From the NCBI GenBank assembly GCA_033964015.1, contig CM066916.1, positions 33,338,712-33,402,711 on the forward strand: a DNA stretch of 64,000 nucleotides, given 5' to 3'. The notes beneath the pieces are model-generated. The model saw only the letters and a program-made list of their open reading frames with translations, was not told the origin of the DNA and did no database searches. Origin of the DNA: Scolanthus callimorphus (Eukaryota; Cnidaria; Anthozoa; Actiniaria; Edwardsiidae). Below, piece after piece: positions 11,034 to 22,654 of the stretch (position 1 is the first letter of the stretch; each line of letters begins with the position of its first letter). Made by a program: the position numbers and the translations under genes.

Positions 11034-14000
11034 ATGAAGTTATACTTTTTAGGTATTTATTTTAAAGATGTCAAGGTTAAAAATCTTGTGTTTGCCGCGG
11101 ATCTACAATCGTTTGGATATTTTCAACGGTCAAGGTACACATTTTGTTATCTTTTGTGAGAAATTGTGAGAGCTGCAAGGTTCATGAACAAGCAAGTATT
11201 GATCAGATTCAATACGTTACCTTTTTATTTATTGATATTCATGTGTTATAAAAAGTATCAATCATAGTATGATCAATTTCAAGATTTCTAGTTCCTTAAT
11301 TTTTATGTTGACAGTGCTAAAATTCTATGCCAACACATTTTGTTCTTGTGGCAGTATAAGCTTAGTCGGCTAATCATGCTGCTGCAGCATCATTTTGGCC
11401 ATTTTCACACTAGAAGATGAACAAGTTGTCTGGACAGACAAATCGTCTGACGATTTGTTAATCTTTTGTATGTCTAGTGTGAATTTAGGTCGGACTTAAG
11501 TCGATTTGATTTCTACACGAACAAATTGTCTGTGAAAAATCGTCTTCCTAGATGGCCTATCAAACGAACAAATTTAGACATTTTCTTGTCTGAAAATTTG
11601 TTCGTCCCGTTTTCACATCAGACGATATGTTCATCTTGAGACGATTTGTCCGTCCAGACGATTTGTTTGTCTTCTAGTGTGAAAACTGCCATTATTTCAA
11701 TCATGTTTCATTTGGCAGAGTACAGCATTTTTTCATAACTGCTCTATTTTGTTGTTTGCAGTATAAAAGAGTTTATGCAGTTCACTAGTCAGATTTTAGT
11801 TGAAAGAACAAGACCCAATGAAAGGGCATCTGTAAAAGAACAAGGTTTGTTGTTGGAGTTCTATTTTAGTTCAGACACTGTGCATTGTGTGATTCAATAG
11901 CCTCCCAACAAAAGGGATTGGAAATGCCATAGGGGGGAAAGGGGGAGGGAGAGGTGGCAAAGCCCCTTATTGACCCCCTTGATCTGCCCATAAAGGTAAA
12001 TCGAGTAGGATCAGAAGTATGTATAAAGATTTTTAAAGCAAGCTTAAGACACTCTACAGGTATAAACTACCGTATTTACCCGTATATAAGACGCACCCGT
12101 ATATAAGACGCACCTTGAATTTTGAGGTCATTTTGGCAAAAAAATCAATTTCTAAAGATTTTCAATTTGTATTGCGTGCAACAGCACTTCCATAAAGAAC
12201 TCTCATGAGAAATAGACTGGCAGTAAGTATAAAATGACAATTTAAACATGAGGGCAAAATGTTTTACGACACAAACACGGAACAATGAGTAAAATATTCC
12301 GATCATTTCTTCATTTTATTTTGTTTGTTTGAGATAAATCTTGTGCTACAAACGATTTCACGCAAAATTTAAGTAGTTGTGCTAATATTTCTATGCATTG
12401 TAGCCTTCTAGCAGGCATTTACAGGCTGATTTTATCGCAAAAATCCCGGAGTTCGTAGTCGCGAGTGCCGATGAGCGCCATCTTGGATTTTTGGACGTGC
12501 GTCCTGGGCCTAGTCACAAAATCCAAAATGGCGCTCGCGACTACAAACTCCGCGATTTTTGCAATAAAAACAGCCTCCAATGCCTGCTGGCAGGTTTTCA
12601 TGGATCGAAATCCTAGCTTTATAATGTGCAACCGAACCACACAACCATGAATCAGCAAATTTGTAAAGGATCTTTTGTATTTGTTGTTATGTAAATTCCA
12701 AGTGATGTTCCGTGTATAAGACGCACCCCGATTTTGAAGGTCATTTTGGGGTGAAAAAAGTGCGTCTTATATACGGTAAATACGGTACTGTTTAAATCAA
12801 TGAACTGTCCAGGGAAAATATATTTGGGAAAACATCTCTTTACAAATGGTTTAATATTGTGTGCACAGAGAAGTTTTCAAAATATGGTAATTCTTAATTG
12901 TACTGCATATCCTGCAGCTTTCCGGGTCCGACTCCAACTACCATCATCATGGCAGTTATACATTTTCAGCCACCAATATGGGTGTTTTTGTAAGACTTAG
13001 TCTTGGAATATGTGATTCCAGAAATTATCCCATACCCTCCCACATAATTAGTTTGAGTTATATAAAAAATGCAGTGATTTTATGGGAAATAAAAGGGAAA
13101 TTGAGCACCCTCCCCCCTAATCCCCCTGGTATAGTCACTATACCATTGGTATAGTTCCTGGTATAGTCTCTATACCATTAATCTCCTATTAGCTTTTCTT
13201 AATTGCCACTGCTCTTGCCCAGACCTGCAATCAGGTACACCCATGAGGCGATCGATTTCCAGTGGAGAATGGATGTTGAGAGTGGTACCAGAGGGTCACC
13301 ATCTAATATTCTCACAGTTATAATCCCTCTCGTATGGGCAAATAAAGATAAAAAAGTGCTAAAATTAATAATGCTATTTCCGACGTTTCGAGGCTACTGC
13401 CTATTCATCAGGGAAAAGCGAGCAACTCAATATACTCAATATAGTACAATTTAATTTACTCTCGTAGAAGTGGACTGACATTTACTCACATTTTTTTTAA
13501 ACAGCCAAGGTGAAGATGAAACCTAGATCCCATTTGGGGTTGCTTCTAGAATCATTGACTGTCGCAACTCTGATAGTCTGTCTGTCTGTCAGGCTAGAAA
13601 CCTGCAAATTACCTAGAAATTGGCTCAACAGTCAAAACAAAACTATTTTTGGCACATAGCCAAAGTGTAATCAAGGGGCTTACATGTATATGACATTGGT
13701 TTTTTTTTTCAGAGTATTTGTGCCATGTGTTTGTACGTGCCGATTCCCTAGGGGCCTGTGTTATATCCGATCATGAATACCCTCAAAGAGTTGCATTTAC
13801 TTTACTTAATAAGGTACTGTACTGGAACCTTCTGCTGGAACATAATATTCCTTTTTATGCTCTTGAATTATTCACATTCTCAATAAAGATGTATTATATC
13901 ATTGCATCAATAATTATATTATTTTACAGTACAGTGTTTTAGCTGCTGTTTTTCAGAAGTCTTCATAAAAAATGTAGGGAATTTAGAGAATCACCAGGAA

Positions 14001-16569
14001 TCAGGAGTTTGTCCAATGAGCTTGCTGGATGTGACATTCCGTGCAGCAGGCCAAGGATGTCAATGACTCCATCAAAGGGAAATGATGATGATGATGATGA
14101 TGATGTCAGCTGCTTTACGCTATACGTTCTGATAAAAAGACTAAACACATTAATTTGAGCATCCACAAACCTCTCTCATTTCCTATTTTCCTCCTACTTT
14201 TTGGTCCATATCTTTCTATTTTTCCTATTCTTTTCAACCCTGAAATTCTTATTTTCCTATATTATTTTGAACTACCCTACTTCTTGACACCCTGTAACTT
14301 CTTAGACAGCCATTCTTAGGGTTGTCACCCCCTATCTAGGTATGTTAAAAAATATTTCTGTCTTCTCTTTTTAGATTCTTGATGACTTTTCAACACAAAT
14401 CTCCCCTCTGCAGTATAAATCTGCAGAAGCAAAGTAAGAGATTATGCAATCTTGGTATTAATAAGCATGAGACATCAAATAGGTGCTCATTCACTGATGA
14501 ATTGATTGTATAGAGTGTAAAAAACTAGCATTCATTGTCTGATAAGTTTGGGCTGGGTATTGGTGTGCAGCCAATCATAGGACATGCGCTATCAGAGGAC
14601 CCACAGCAAACAGGCCGCAGATCCCGATAGCGCATGGTCTGCAATCGGCTGCATACCCAGCCCAAACTTAACAGACATCAATGAGTTTTGATATGTCTGA
14701 ATGTAATTTCGATAAAGTAAAACCAAGGCAAGCGGAGCACTTCCGATAGCAATCAAGATCCTGTCGAAGGCACTTGGCTTTCGTGCACTCTTCAGTGCCC
14801 CTGTGATTTGCGTCAGGCCACCCCTCTATCTGCAGTAGTTACAAGAAAGCATGCTTGAGTCATTGCCAGAAACACATATTTCTTGATGGCAATTTCTTAA
14901 TATAACGTAGTCAATACAGTGTTTTGCCTGTCATTGACTCGAAATAGCTAGAAAACATAACTTGTCAAGTTCATTTATGACTGCCTGTCAGGTACGTTTT
15001 TACAGGAAGACCCCCTCCCCTCTCCCCCAAAAGAAAATGAAATCGCGACATACAACATTTTGAAATGCAAACAGGCGATCTGAAGACCTATAACGGGCCC
15101 ATTGACACTATGCAAGCTGATGTGAGAGAGATGATGTGAATTCAAATGTGCTCTCTTTTTTGTATTACACATACTGTCAATAATAGTCAAAATTTCTAAT
15201 TGTATCTGTTAATATAAACTATGCTATGTGCCCAAATTCTAAAATTATCTGGTAAATACAGGTACTGGTATGCTGTGGCCATTCTAAAATTACCTATTTT
15301 TTGTAGCTCTATAGTATTTCCTGCTTGTGAGGAACACCTTCAAAGATACCAGGTAAGCAAAAATATTACACAATAGAGCCAATTACTGTACCCTGGGTAC
15401 CATAGTCTCCAAGCTTTACTCATTTAGTGACATGCTTAAAAATGAGTGACGCTTGGAGACTCAGATACCCAGGGTACAATTACTGTAATTGACATGACAA
15501 TAGCTAAAACAGTTTGCTAAGGGTTTTAATTTAAGACTGATCTATGTTACCTGGTATTTTGTTGCAGAATCCAAGAGAAGCAGATGCCATGACCAAAGTC
15601 CAGGCTGAGCTTGATGAAACCAAAATAGTTTTAGTAAGTTCTGTAGAAATACAGAAGATCTTCCTATTAAATGATACCTCATTTTTAAAGCCACTTTGAA
15701 ACCACTAATGCTAGAATTAGAATTAGTAGATGGCGGTAGAAGTCTGCACCAGCCTGATTCCTCCATAAATTTTATGTTTTTGTTGTTATTGTTCTGTAGC
15801 ATGGTACAATTGAAGCTGTATTACAAAGAGGAGAAAAATTAGATGACCTAGTAGAAAAGTCAGAGGGTCTCAGCATGCAGTCAAAGGCATTCTATAAAAC
15901 GGTAAGATTGGAAGTAACCAACCTGTGCCATAAGGGCTGGAAAATCCAGAAGGGTGGACAGGTGCTCAAGAAATTAAAAGTGGAACAAACTGAGGAAATT
16001 CTTGTGGTGTCAATGTGCAGCCTCAGGGAAAGAATTTAAGTAGCGCTCCGTCTAGGAACGATGGCGTGAACGGCTACCAGGAATTTGAGTTATGCTTTCT
16101 GTAAATTTTTTCATTTTGTTAAATTTCTAAAAAAATAATTGCCTTGGTCAACAAATCCTGGCCTTCTGATTGGCTGAAATTTGTTTTTCACCCTTTTTGT
16201 AGCGAAGTACTTCATTCTTTCCGAATAGGTCTTCCAGATATTTCCAAGCATTTTGTTGGTTCAAGAAGAAAATCCAGTGTGAGCATCACTAGACGACCAC
16301 TGTTTCCGCGGCCCTATTGTTTTCGCTATAGTTCTTAGACGGAGCGCTACTTAATATCTTGCATTGAATTGGATTTGAATTTGAATTCACTAGAAGTCCA
16401 GGAAATTGTTTCACTGTGGGTTATTTTCAGAAACTTCTAAAACAGATCCAATTTGCTATAAATTGTCTCGTGACAAAATATTCATTTGCCATCATTTTGC
16501 TTTAATTTTCTTTATTTGTTATAACCATTCCAGGCCAAGAAGACAAACTCTTGTTGCTGTATACAATGA
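11034..16569 (+). CDS. YKT6: YKT6, prenylated longin R-SNARE, complete, eight exons
   Basis: YKT6 is a lipid-anchored R-SNARE that drives fusion in ER-Golgi, endosomal and autophagosome traffic. Exons are 11034-11134, 11762-11844, 13713-13813, 14375-14433, 15307-15352, 15568-15633, 15800-15901 and 16534-16569. All junctions are GT..AG with matching phase, giving 197 residues (human is 198). The longin domain starts [17 protein letters not shown] and contains FGYFQRS and [19 protein letters not shown]. The SNARE motif follows after [19 protein letters not shown], with the central Arg in [15 protein letters not shown]. The tail ends NSCCCIQ: CaaX box CCIQ with Cys194 as the expected farnesyl site and Cys193 as the expected palmitoyl site. 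Vertebrate YKT6 ends CCAIM. Introns carry several foldback elements, including a 718-bp one in intron 2. Confidence 0.97.
11397..11693. mobile_element. Foldback MITE with TTCACACTAGAAGA termini, YKT6 intron 1
   Basis: GGCCATTTTCACACTAGAAG at the left and CTTCTAGTGTGAAAACTGCC at the right are inverted. The interior repeats the motif ACAAATCGTCTG in both orientations (subterminal repeats). The element at 19068 has similar ATTCACACTAGAGACG ends. Confidence 0.8.
11880..11990. mobile_element. Family A MITE, left-half fragment
   Basis: ATTGTGTGATTCAATAGCCT followed by AAAGGGATTGGAAATGCCAT matches the left half of family A copies. No inverted right end is found nearby. It lies in YKT6 intron 2. Confidence 0.5.
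12069..12786. mobile_element. 718-bp TIR element with ACCGTATTTACC ends, YKT6 intron 2
   Basis: The left end ACCGTATTTACCCGTATATA, continuing AAGACGCACC, is inverted at the right as TGCGTCTTATATACGGTAAA TACGGT. CCCGTATATAAGACGCA is repeated twice in tandem at the left end. No transposase frame is present, so it is non-autonomous. A second foldback is nested inside at about 12411-12597. Confidence 0.8.
12411..12597. repeat. Foldback nested inside the 12.07-12.79 kb element
   Basis: CAGGCATTTACAGGCTG, CGCAAAAATCCCGGAGTTCG and TAGTCGCGAGTG on the left are mirrored by GCTCGCGACTACAAACTCCG, CGATTTTTGCAATAAAAACA and GCCTCCAATGCCTG on the right. The arms are about 80 bp. Their sequence differs from the outer element's termini, so this is probably a separate insertion. 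Confidence 0.75.
13011..13130. mobile_element. Family A MITE fragment, YKT6 intron 2
   Basis: ATGTGATTCCAGAAATTATC and CCATACCCTCCCAC match the left end of the 3107 and 25255 copies. The right half is not recognisable. Confidence 0.5.
13374..13418 (-). ncRNA. Hammerhead ribozyme-like motif 2, complete core
   Basis: On the minus strand CTGATGA (13411-13405) is followed by stem II AGGC-AGTA-GCCT (13402-13391), CGAAAC (13390-13385) and GTC (13384-13382). Stem I is perfect for five pairs: TTTCC just before the core against GGAAA just after GTC (plus strand 13412-13416 with 13377-13381). The layout fits a type I hammerhead with a minimal ACGT stem III; cleavage would fall after the GTC. It lies antisense in YKT6 intron 2. 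The motif resembles the one near 9905, so both probably come from one retroelement or retrozyme family. Confidence 0.65.
14082..14105 (+). repeat. (GAT)n microsatellite
   Basis: About eight GAT repeats in YKT6 intron 3. Confidence 0.9.
14536..14677. mobile_element. Foldback, YKT6 intron 4
   Basis: TGTCTGATAAGTTTGGGCTG and GGTAT are mirrored by ATACCCAGCCCAAACTTAAC and AGACA. The inner arms (ATGCGCTATC against GATAGCGCAT) also pair, so the whole 140 bp folds back. Confidence 0.85.
15381..15489. mobile_element. Foldback, YKT6 intron 5
   Basis: AATTACTGTACCCTGGGTAC, then AGTCTCCAAGC, pairs with GCTTGGAGACTCAGATACCC, then AGGGTACAATTACTGTAATT. It is compact and non-coding. A half copy (GCTTGGAGGCTCTGGTATCC) appears near 55390. 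Confidence 0.85.
16036..16355. mobile_element. TIR element with AAGTAGCGCTCCGTCTA ends, YKT6 intron 7
   Basis: TTAAGTAGCGCTCCGTCTAG at the left and CTTAGACGGAGCGCTACTTA at the right are inverted, about 320 bp apart. The interior shows no reading frame of note. Confidence 0.8.
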
Positions 16570-16762
16570 TTACCTGCCATAAAACTGCAATACTGGATAC
16601 AAACAAGTAACACAGCCATCACTTCCATGCTTGAACCAGCCACTTTTCAAATATCAAGTGAGAGAATTTATGTGATGTATCTGGTGTATGTGGAATCATT
16701 ATATTATTTGCTTCATGGCAAGGCAAGTTGTGTATGTGATCATTTTGAGGCAATGTCATTGG

Positions 16763-16955
16763 CTCATGGAAATAGTTTGAACAGTGTTGGCAATCAAGAT
16801 TATGTAGGACAATGGTGTACTGTAGCTCACTTGACTATAGATTGCCACTTGACTATAGATTGCCTCATGGAAATAACTTGAACAGTGTTGGCAATCAAGA
16901 TTATGTAGGACAATGGTGTAGGTCACTTGACTATAGATTGCATTAGTAAGAGCTA
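16763..16955 (+). repeat. Two-copy tandem repeat, period about 101 bp
   Basis: CTCATGGAAATA, TTGAACAGTGTTGGCAATCA and AGATTATGTAGGACAATGGT recur at an offset of 101 bp. The first copy also has CACTTGACTATAGATTGC duplicated. It lies just past the YKT6 stop codon. Confidence 0.8.
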
Positions 16956-17835
16956 GGTAAGACTGAATTTACTTTAAATCTCAATGCAGCATATTGAACA
17001 CTGTAAATGTAGCCCAAAAAAGTCTGGGAGCCTGGTAATAGCATGAATATAAAAATATTCTTAAGTACAATGAATATACATGCAAGTTATGTGCAGGTCT
17101 AAATGGCTCAAAGCTCTACATTAACTCTTTTTAAACAATTTCTTTGCATGCTTCATGGAGTTTAAACAGTTCCACCTCATTTATTCTTGCTAAAATGTAG
17201 ACCAAATTAGCCAATCAGAGTGCTTTTTGTTGCATCACGAGCATTCCAAACAGATTCTAAGAAATATTGCATTTGAGCATACAAGCATTTCCGTCTCCTC
17301 AGAAAGTCTTGCCTTATGTCTGGACTTAGAATCATTTCGTTTTGACAAATAATATTTTGTTCAGCATGAGATGAGATCAACTGATTAGAGTGAATAGCAG
17401 ATGAGTGCTGTGAAAATTTACATTTGGGTTACCAAAGTCATGTGAAATCTGCTCTAAATGCTCTTAACAAAGGTTTTGTAGGGATACATTATAGATACTA
17501 AAATATGTAAATAATTACCATCTAACAAAGAGCAGAGGGAATAAAGTATATGTGTACTCATTAGAAGATAAAACTTCAGTGCTTTCCATTGTCAAGATGG
17601 CATGATCACATGGATGTAAAACAGATTTTGAAGTGGGTAGGTGAGGGGAGTAAAATTATATAACAAAGTAGGGAGTCATGGATCAACCCATCTTGTTTGA
17701 CACCCCCTTGAACATTTTGAACATTGTATTCTGTGTGTGTTTCAGAATATTTTCATCCGGATGTCACCCTCTCCCCCGAGTTTAAAACGTTGTTCAAAAC
17801 ATCTGTTTAAGACTCCAAATAAAAGTTCAGTTGAT

Positions 17836-18097
17836 TTACAGCCGATTGCGTTTGAGCGTTTTACCCTAACAGTTCGCACGTTATGTTTGAACGTTTGAAA
17901 GTTGCGTTTCTAGGATGAAACGAGACGTTTCTATGGCGAACCAAAGAGTTCTGTCCTCTCTGATTGGTCAGTGAAAAATACACATCGCGGTTGCCCTTGG
18001 AAACGTCCGACTCTTTGTCTCACAACGCAACTTTCAAACGTTCAAACGTAACGTGCGAACTGTTAGGGTAAAACGCTCAAACGCAATCGGCTGTAAC
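17836..18097. mobile_element. Foldback with about 75-bp near-perfect arms
   Basis: TTACAGCCGATTGCGTTTGA, GCGTTTTACCCTAACAGTTC and GCACGTTA on the left are mirrored by TAACGTGCGAACTGTTAGGG, TAAAACGCTCAAACGCAATC and GGCTGTAA on the right. Near-perfect arms suggest recent activity or gene-conversion-like maintenance. Confidence 0.9.
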
Positions 18098-18264
18098 CTG
18101 ACTTCATTTCAACAATCATTGAAAAGTTTTTCTGAAATTCTTCTGGCTGTAACTTTCTTGAAAGTGTAATGGAAACAATACTCCATAAATGTCTTTGCAA
18201 CATAGTCTAGAACCAATTTCAGCACAAAGGTGCTCTTTGCAGTGTTGCAAAAGTTATAATACTT

Positions 18265-18543
18265 TTTAGTCAAATCACACTAGTGGTCTATTGTCAATGC
18301 TACGTTCTGATTGGTTGAGCTACTAGTAGGCTATAAGTTATAGCCTACTAGTAGCGAAAAGTGTCGGATTTGAAAGCCAGAAAATCGCAAATGACCAGAC
18401 CAGAAAACGTTTTTTTTGCTACATACATTGACCTACTAGTGTGATTTGACTAAAACAATTATTTAATTCCTCTCGCCCTCATGGCCTCTGAGTCAATTGA
18501 CTCAGAGCCCATTCGGGCTGGAGGAATAATTGTTAAATAGCTG
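18265..18543. mobile_element. Composite element C, copy 1: CAAATCACACTAGTGG TIR unit plus hairpin
   Basis: TTTAGTCAAATCACACTAGT and ACTAGTGTGATTTGACTAAA bound a 190-bp unit with an inner ACTAGTAGGCTATAAG hairpin. Immediately after comes a second foldback (ACAATTATTTAATTCCTC ... GAGGAATAATTGTTAAAT) with GAGCCCATTCGGGC. The same two parts sit side by side at 31826 and, interrupted, at 34571. Confidence 0.85.
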
Positions 18544-19067
18544 AAGTCGCAAAGTACACTAAATGCTGTTTTTGTATATCCAATGATCTCCTGTGCTGCC
18601 TGTGCCCTTAACCACACAGGGTGGCGATGCCAACTGGGGCGCTAACAGAATTACTTTTTTATTGAAAAGTTAATGAAAGATGTAAATTATTTTTTCGCCC
18701 AGTAGGGCATCTTCATTCCCTCTTATTGGCTAACATTTGAACCGTTAATTTTATAAACAAATTCTCTGATACAATACATCTGATACATCCGTATTAAAGG
18801 ATTATTAACTGCCTTTTATGTTGCCATTTTGTTTGCCGATTGTGCTACTGATTGAGCCTTTTGCTCGCTTAATATCAGCAATTCAATATAACGGGATGTT
18901 TATTTTAACAAATAATCAGCCTTAACCTTGTAACCTGCATATGGCCCTTGTGAAATTTAAACAAAAAATACCAATAGTTCAGCCCGTTTAACCCACGGTT
19001 TTCAACATTCGAGGGTATTCCATTTGAGGCGAAATGGTTTTTGGCCTGTGCTGCCCAAATAGTTTTT

Positions 19068-19296
19068 ATTAGCCATATTCACACTAGAGACGGAAAACTC
19101 GTCTGAGACGAGTTTCTCGTCAGAAAAAGTTTCTGCTTTATGTCAATTCTGCTCAGAAACACTTGCTTGTTATCTGTCTAAACTTTCTCCTTCAAAAAAA
19201 TTGTTTTCACGTGATCACAGAAGAACAGGGAACCATATTCAAGGCGAGAAACTCGTCTCAGACGGGAAACTCGTCTCTAGTGTGAATACAGCTAAT
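19068..19296. mobile_element. Foldback with ATTCACACTAGAGACG ends
   Basis: ATTAGCCATATTCACACTAG and GAAAACTCGTCTGAGACGAG at the left pair with CTCGTCTCAGACGGGAAACT and CTAGTGTGAATACAGCTAAT at the right. The TTCACACTAGA terminus is shared with the element at 11397. Confidence 0.85.
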
Positions 19297-19299
19297 GAT

Positions 19300-20090
19300 A
19301 TGAGAACTAAGAGAGGCTGTTTACGGCTTCTCTGAGGACGTTTTCATTGTCAGGAGCGGGTGTTTCAATAACATTTCCATCGGAAACGTTGCCAAAATAA
19401 CACTGGCGAAACGCGCATGGAGCGTTTTTCTAATTAACAATTAAATTCTAATTAACAATTAAAGTTTGCCCAGGCTACAGATCTGTGGCTCATCGAGGGG
19501 GCTTAATACTCAAAATAATATTATTTGCAATCTTTTATGTTGCTTTTTTCAGTTACATGACACGGGTACAATGGTGTATCCTCAGAGAGCTGGATAATAA
19601 AATTTCTGTAAGATTTCAATAAAACTAAAATACGATTGAAAAAATACAAAGTGATAGCACTCGGTGAATAAAATGTAATCAAAGTCAGACAAACAATGGT
19701 AAACAGCTTTGGCCATGATGGATCAAATGTTAATTTCTTATGAAGGCTTGTGATCATTTATCTTAAGAACCGTGGGAACTATTCTAATTGGGCTAAAAAC
19801 AGTATTGAGGCCTTCTCGTGTCTTTCTAAAAAACTGTAGTACTAAAATCTGTGTTAGTTTTTTACATACTCGTACGACTTGTAGTACTTTCACGAAAGAC
19901 ATAATTACTTTGCGAAGAATGTTAATAGATTTTATATCCCGGCAGGACAAGTTTCAACTGATCTCACATCTGTTAGTTATCAAAGGTCAAACTGTGAACC
20001 ATAGGATAGATTAAGATTCTTACATCTTACATCTATTTGATGCATTTTTTTTCCTTGTAAAACTTTCCTTTACTTCACATTCTCCTACCC
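19300..20090. other. Intergenic, no gene seen
   Basis: Short open frames on both strands here overlap one another and show no recognisable domain. No exon-like splice pattern was found. Confidence 0.35.
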
Positions 20091-20096
20091 AGTGCT

Positions 20097-20276
20097 CCTC
20101 GGCTCGTCACCTCGCGGGGAGGCTCTGGTGACAGCCATGAGAGGGGTTTCGTTCATTTGCTGATTTTGAACGTTGGGGCATGCGCAGAAAGTTCCTCCCT
20201 CATTGGCACTGTATCAAATCTTGCGCATGCGCCAGTGGCCTGTCACCAGAGCCTCCCCCGCGAGGAGACGAGCCTG
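20097..20276. mobile_element. Foldback with GGCTCGTC termini
   Basis: CTCGGCTCGTCACCTCGCGG and GGAGGCTCTGGTGACAG are mirrored by CTGTCACCAGAGCCTCCCCC and GCGAGGAGACGAGCCTGG. Confidence 0.8.
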
Positions 20277-20888
20277 GAAGCTTTTAGTACGAGAATGCTT
20301 ACTTAGCTGGGTTGACATTTACATTTCGTCGAATACAATCGCCAATACGACTAGAATTGTTCTGGCGACTAACTTATCATTTTCAGTCGCTAGCGACTAA
20401 TTTGACATGAACTCTCTAGGGCAATTTTTTGCGACCAAGATTTTCGACTTTGACGACTACATTTCATGCGCACTACCTCAATATAAAAATATAGCTACTA
20501 ATTTGTCAATCTGAGGTCCTTTATAAATTCTTACCAACCTAGAAAAACGAAATAACGACAGGAGACAAGAAAATGATGAAAAATGATGGTTTGGCGACGA
20601 TATTTGTTCTGCCTTGGTCGGTAGCAATAATTACTTTGCGACCAATATTTGTAAAACTTGACCGTCACCAGCTGTAACCTTGATGGAAAATATTAATTTA
20701 TTACGTATATCTGTCAAGACCCTTTGCGAACACTTCTATAGTGTTGTGTAGTTGAGAGAAATTCGGCGCTTTTTGCGACACTTCTGCTTTGCAGTATCGT
20801 TTTTCGCTCGTAATCCACGAAAGGTCAATCTCTCGCGCATTTTCAAAACGTCGCTTTGGTTTGTGATTTTTTTTCTGGTCTGCCATTC

Positions 20889-21017
20889 AAACCGTCTAAG
20901 CCAATCAGGTCCTTGCCTTGTTTCTCCAAATGCAGTCGACTGGCTTTCTGTCGCGACGAAAAGCCAGTTAACTGCACTAGGCGAAACAAGGCAAGGACCT
21001 GATAAGCCGGATGGTTT
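20889..21017. mobile_element. Foldback with AAACCGTC / GATGGTTT ends
   Basis: AAACCGTCTAAGCCAATCAG, GTCCTTGCCTTGTTTC and AAATGCAGT pair with ACTGCACTAGGCGAAACAAG, GCAAGGACCTGATAAGCCGG and ATGGTTT. A central GGCTTT...AAAGCC also pairs. Confidence 0.85.
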
Positions 21018-21913
21018 GACTGACGAAATAGAATAAAGTCAAACCTCGTTTTAAAAATTCACAGAGCGAAACAATGGTTTTAATGATTTTCAAGTTGCTA
21101 ACGACAAAGCACATCATGAAGCCATTTGCGCGAACTGGTCGACAGACGTTATTAATGCCGATCGAATGCCTTTTTCTCATATCTCCAATGGAACGTCGAC
21201 AATATTAGAAAAGAAAGTCAAAATGAGACACCAAATGAGGCCAAAGATCTCTGATACCAATTTAATCTTGTTATAAAGTTTTTGTTTTCTTCAGTATACT
21301 CATTGGCATCGATTATTTTTGCTGTGTTAGAATATCGCTTAATCTATAAAGAAACATCAACTGCACGGCTTACTTTGAAGATGATTTTTATTTTCATAAA
21401 CTTTGATAAAAGCTCCAGCAGAGCCTCCCGGGCCATAATTTAGTGCCTTTCTGGTCCTTTCTGTACAATGTGCTCCTCACCAAGTCAAACAATAGTAAGT
21501 GCCAACAAAGACTTCATATTTCTGTACAGTTACAATAACTGGCTGCCTTAAAATAGTGTTGTTAAAAATAATTATGGTAAATCAAATGGAATTATCTGGC
21601 AGACGTTGCTGTCTGTTGATAGACATTAAACATTAGAGATAAGAATGTTCAATATTGGTGAAATAACGATCGTAGTTGTTGATAATAACATGTAATGGGT
21701 TTTGATAAGCGTAGTATTGGCTATAATTTCCCCTGTTATGACTCCAATCCCGGCATAAATCACTCCTTTAAACTGATGAAGACTTACAGATGCCGGCTCG
21801 AGTTATTCGCTGCCAGTAATAACGGTACTGACAAAAAAAAAAAAATCAGTGCTTTTGAGATTTTTGCCGCTAAAAAATATTACTCGACATCACCATTTAT
21901 GAAAGAAAACCGG

Positions 21914-21956
<43 letters not shown>

Positions 21957-22640
21957 AAATCACACTCACACACTATCACGAATCCTGCATTCTGGTTGGC
22001 TCAAAACTCACCGTCTATTGAGTCATAGTTTTGAAAAGGCCGGCGTTTTGAAGAAAAACAAAACAACTATCAGCTCATAGAAATCTCGAGCTCGTAATCT
22101 AATTGTTAAATATATGTCTCTTGTTTTTTATTTAGTATATAGATATTAGTATATAGATATAGAGTTTTTATTCTTCAGAAGTTTAGTTTTTTATTCTTCC
22201 AAAAATGTCGCTAAAATTAGGTTTAGGATGATTCAAGCTTTGCAAAACCAAATCTTGCTAAAATTAGTTGCCAACTTTCAAGTTGAATTTAAGAATAAAA
22301 TCCTATCTGTTCAATTCATCTATCTATGCCTGTCAATTCATAGCTTTTATAACTTCTATAATTCTATTTTTTAACTGGTACAGCCTAAAATAGTATTTTT
22401 TAGTTTTTGTTCAGTTGCTATGTGTTGAAATGAAGATGGGTTTGTAGCGGCGGGAGCTTATTTTTCTAGTGAAAAATATGTTACATAATCAAAATAAGTA
22501 CTTTCATCCCTCAGGCATTTTTGGAAATTAGGCAGAGAAATTCCTATAGCAGATTGGGTCATTACAGTAATGGAAATAGCAATTTGACGAAGGGAATATC
22601 CGCGAAATAAAAGGCTTGGGTCCGTGTAACGTTTCATAAA
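21018..22640. repeat. Non-genic interval containing a (TA)n microsatellite
   Basis: No exon is recognised. A (TA)n run occupies about 21915-21953. ATTAGTATATAGATAT is tandemly repeated near 22135. Confidence 0.5.
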
Positions 22641-22654
22641 ATGGAAATTCAATT

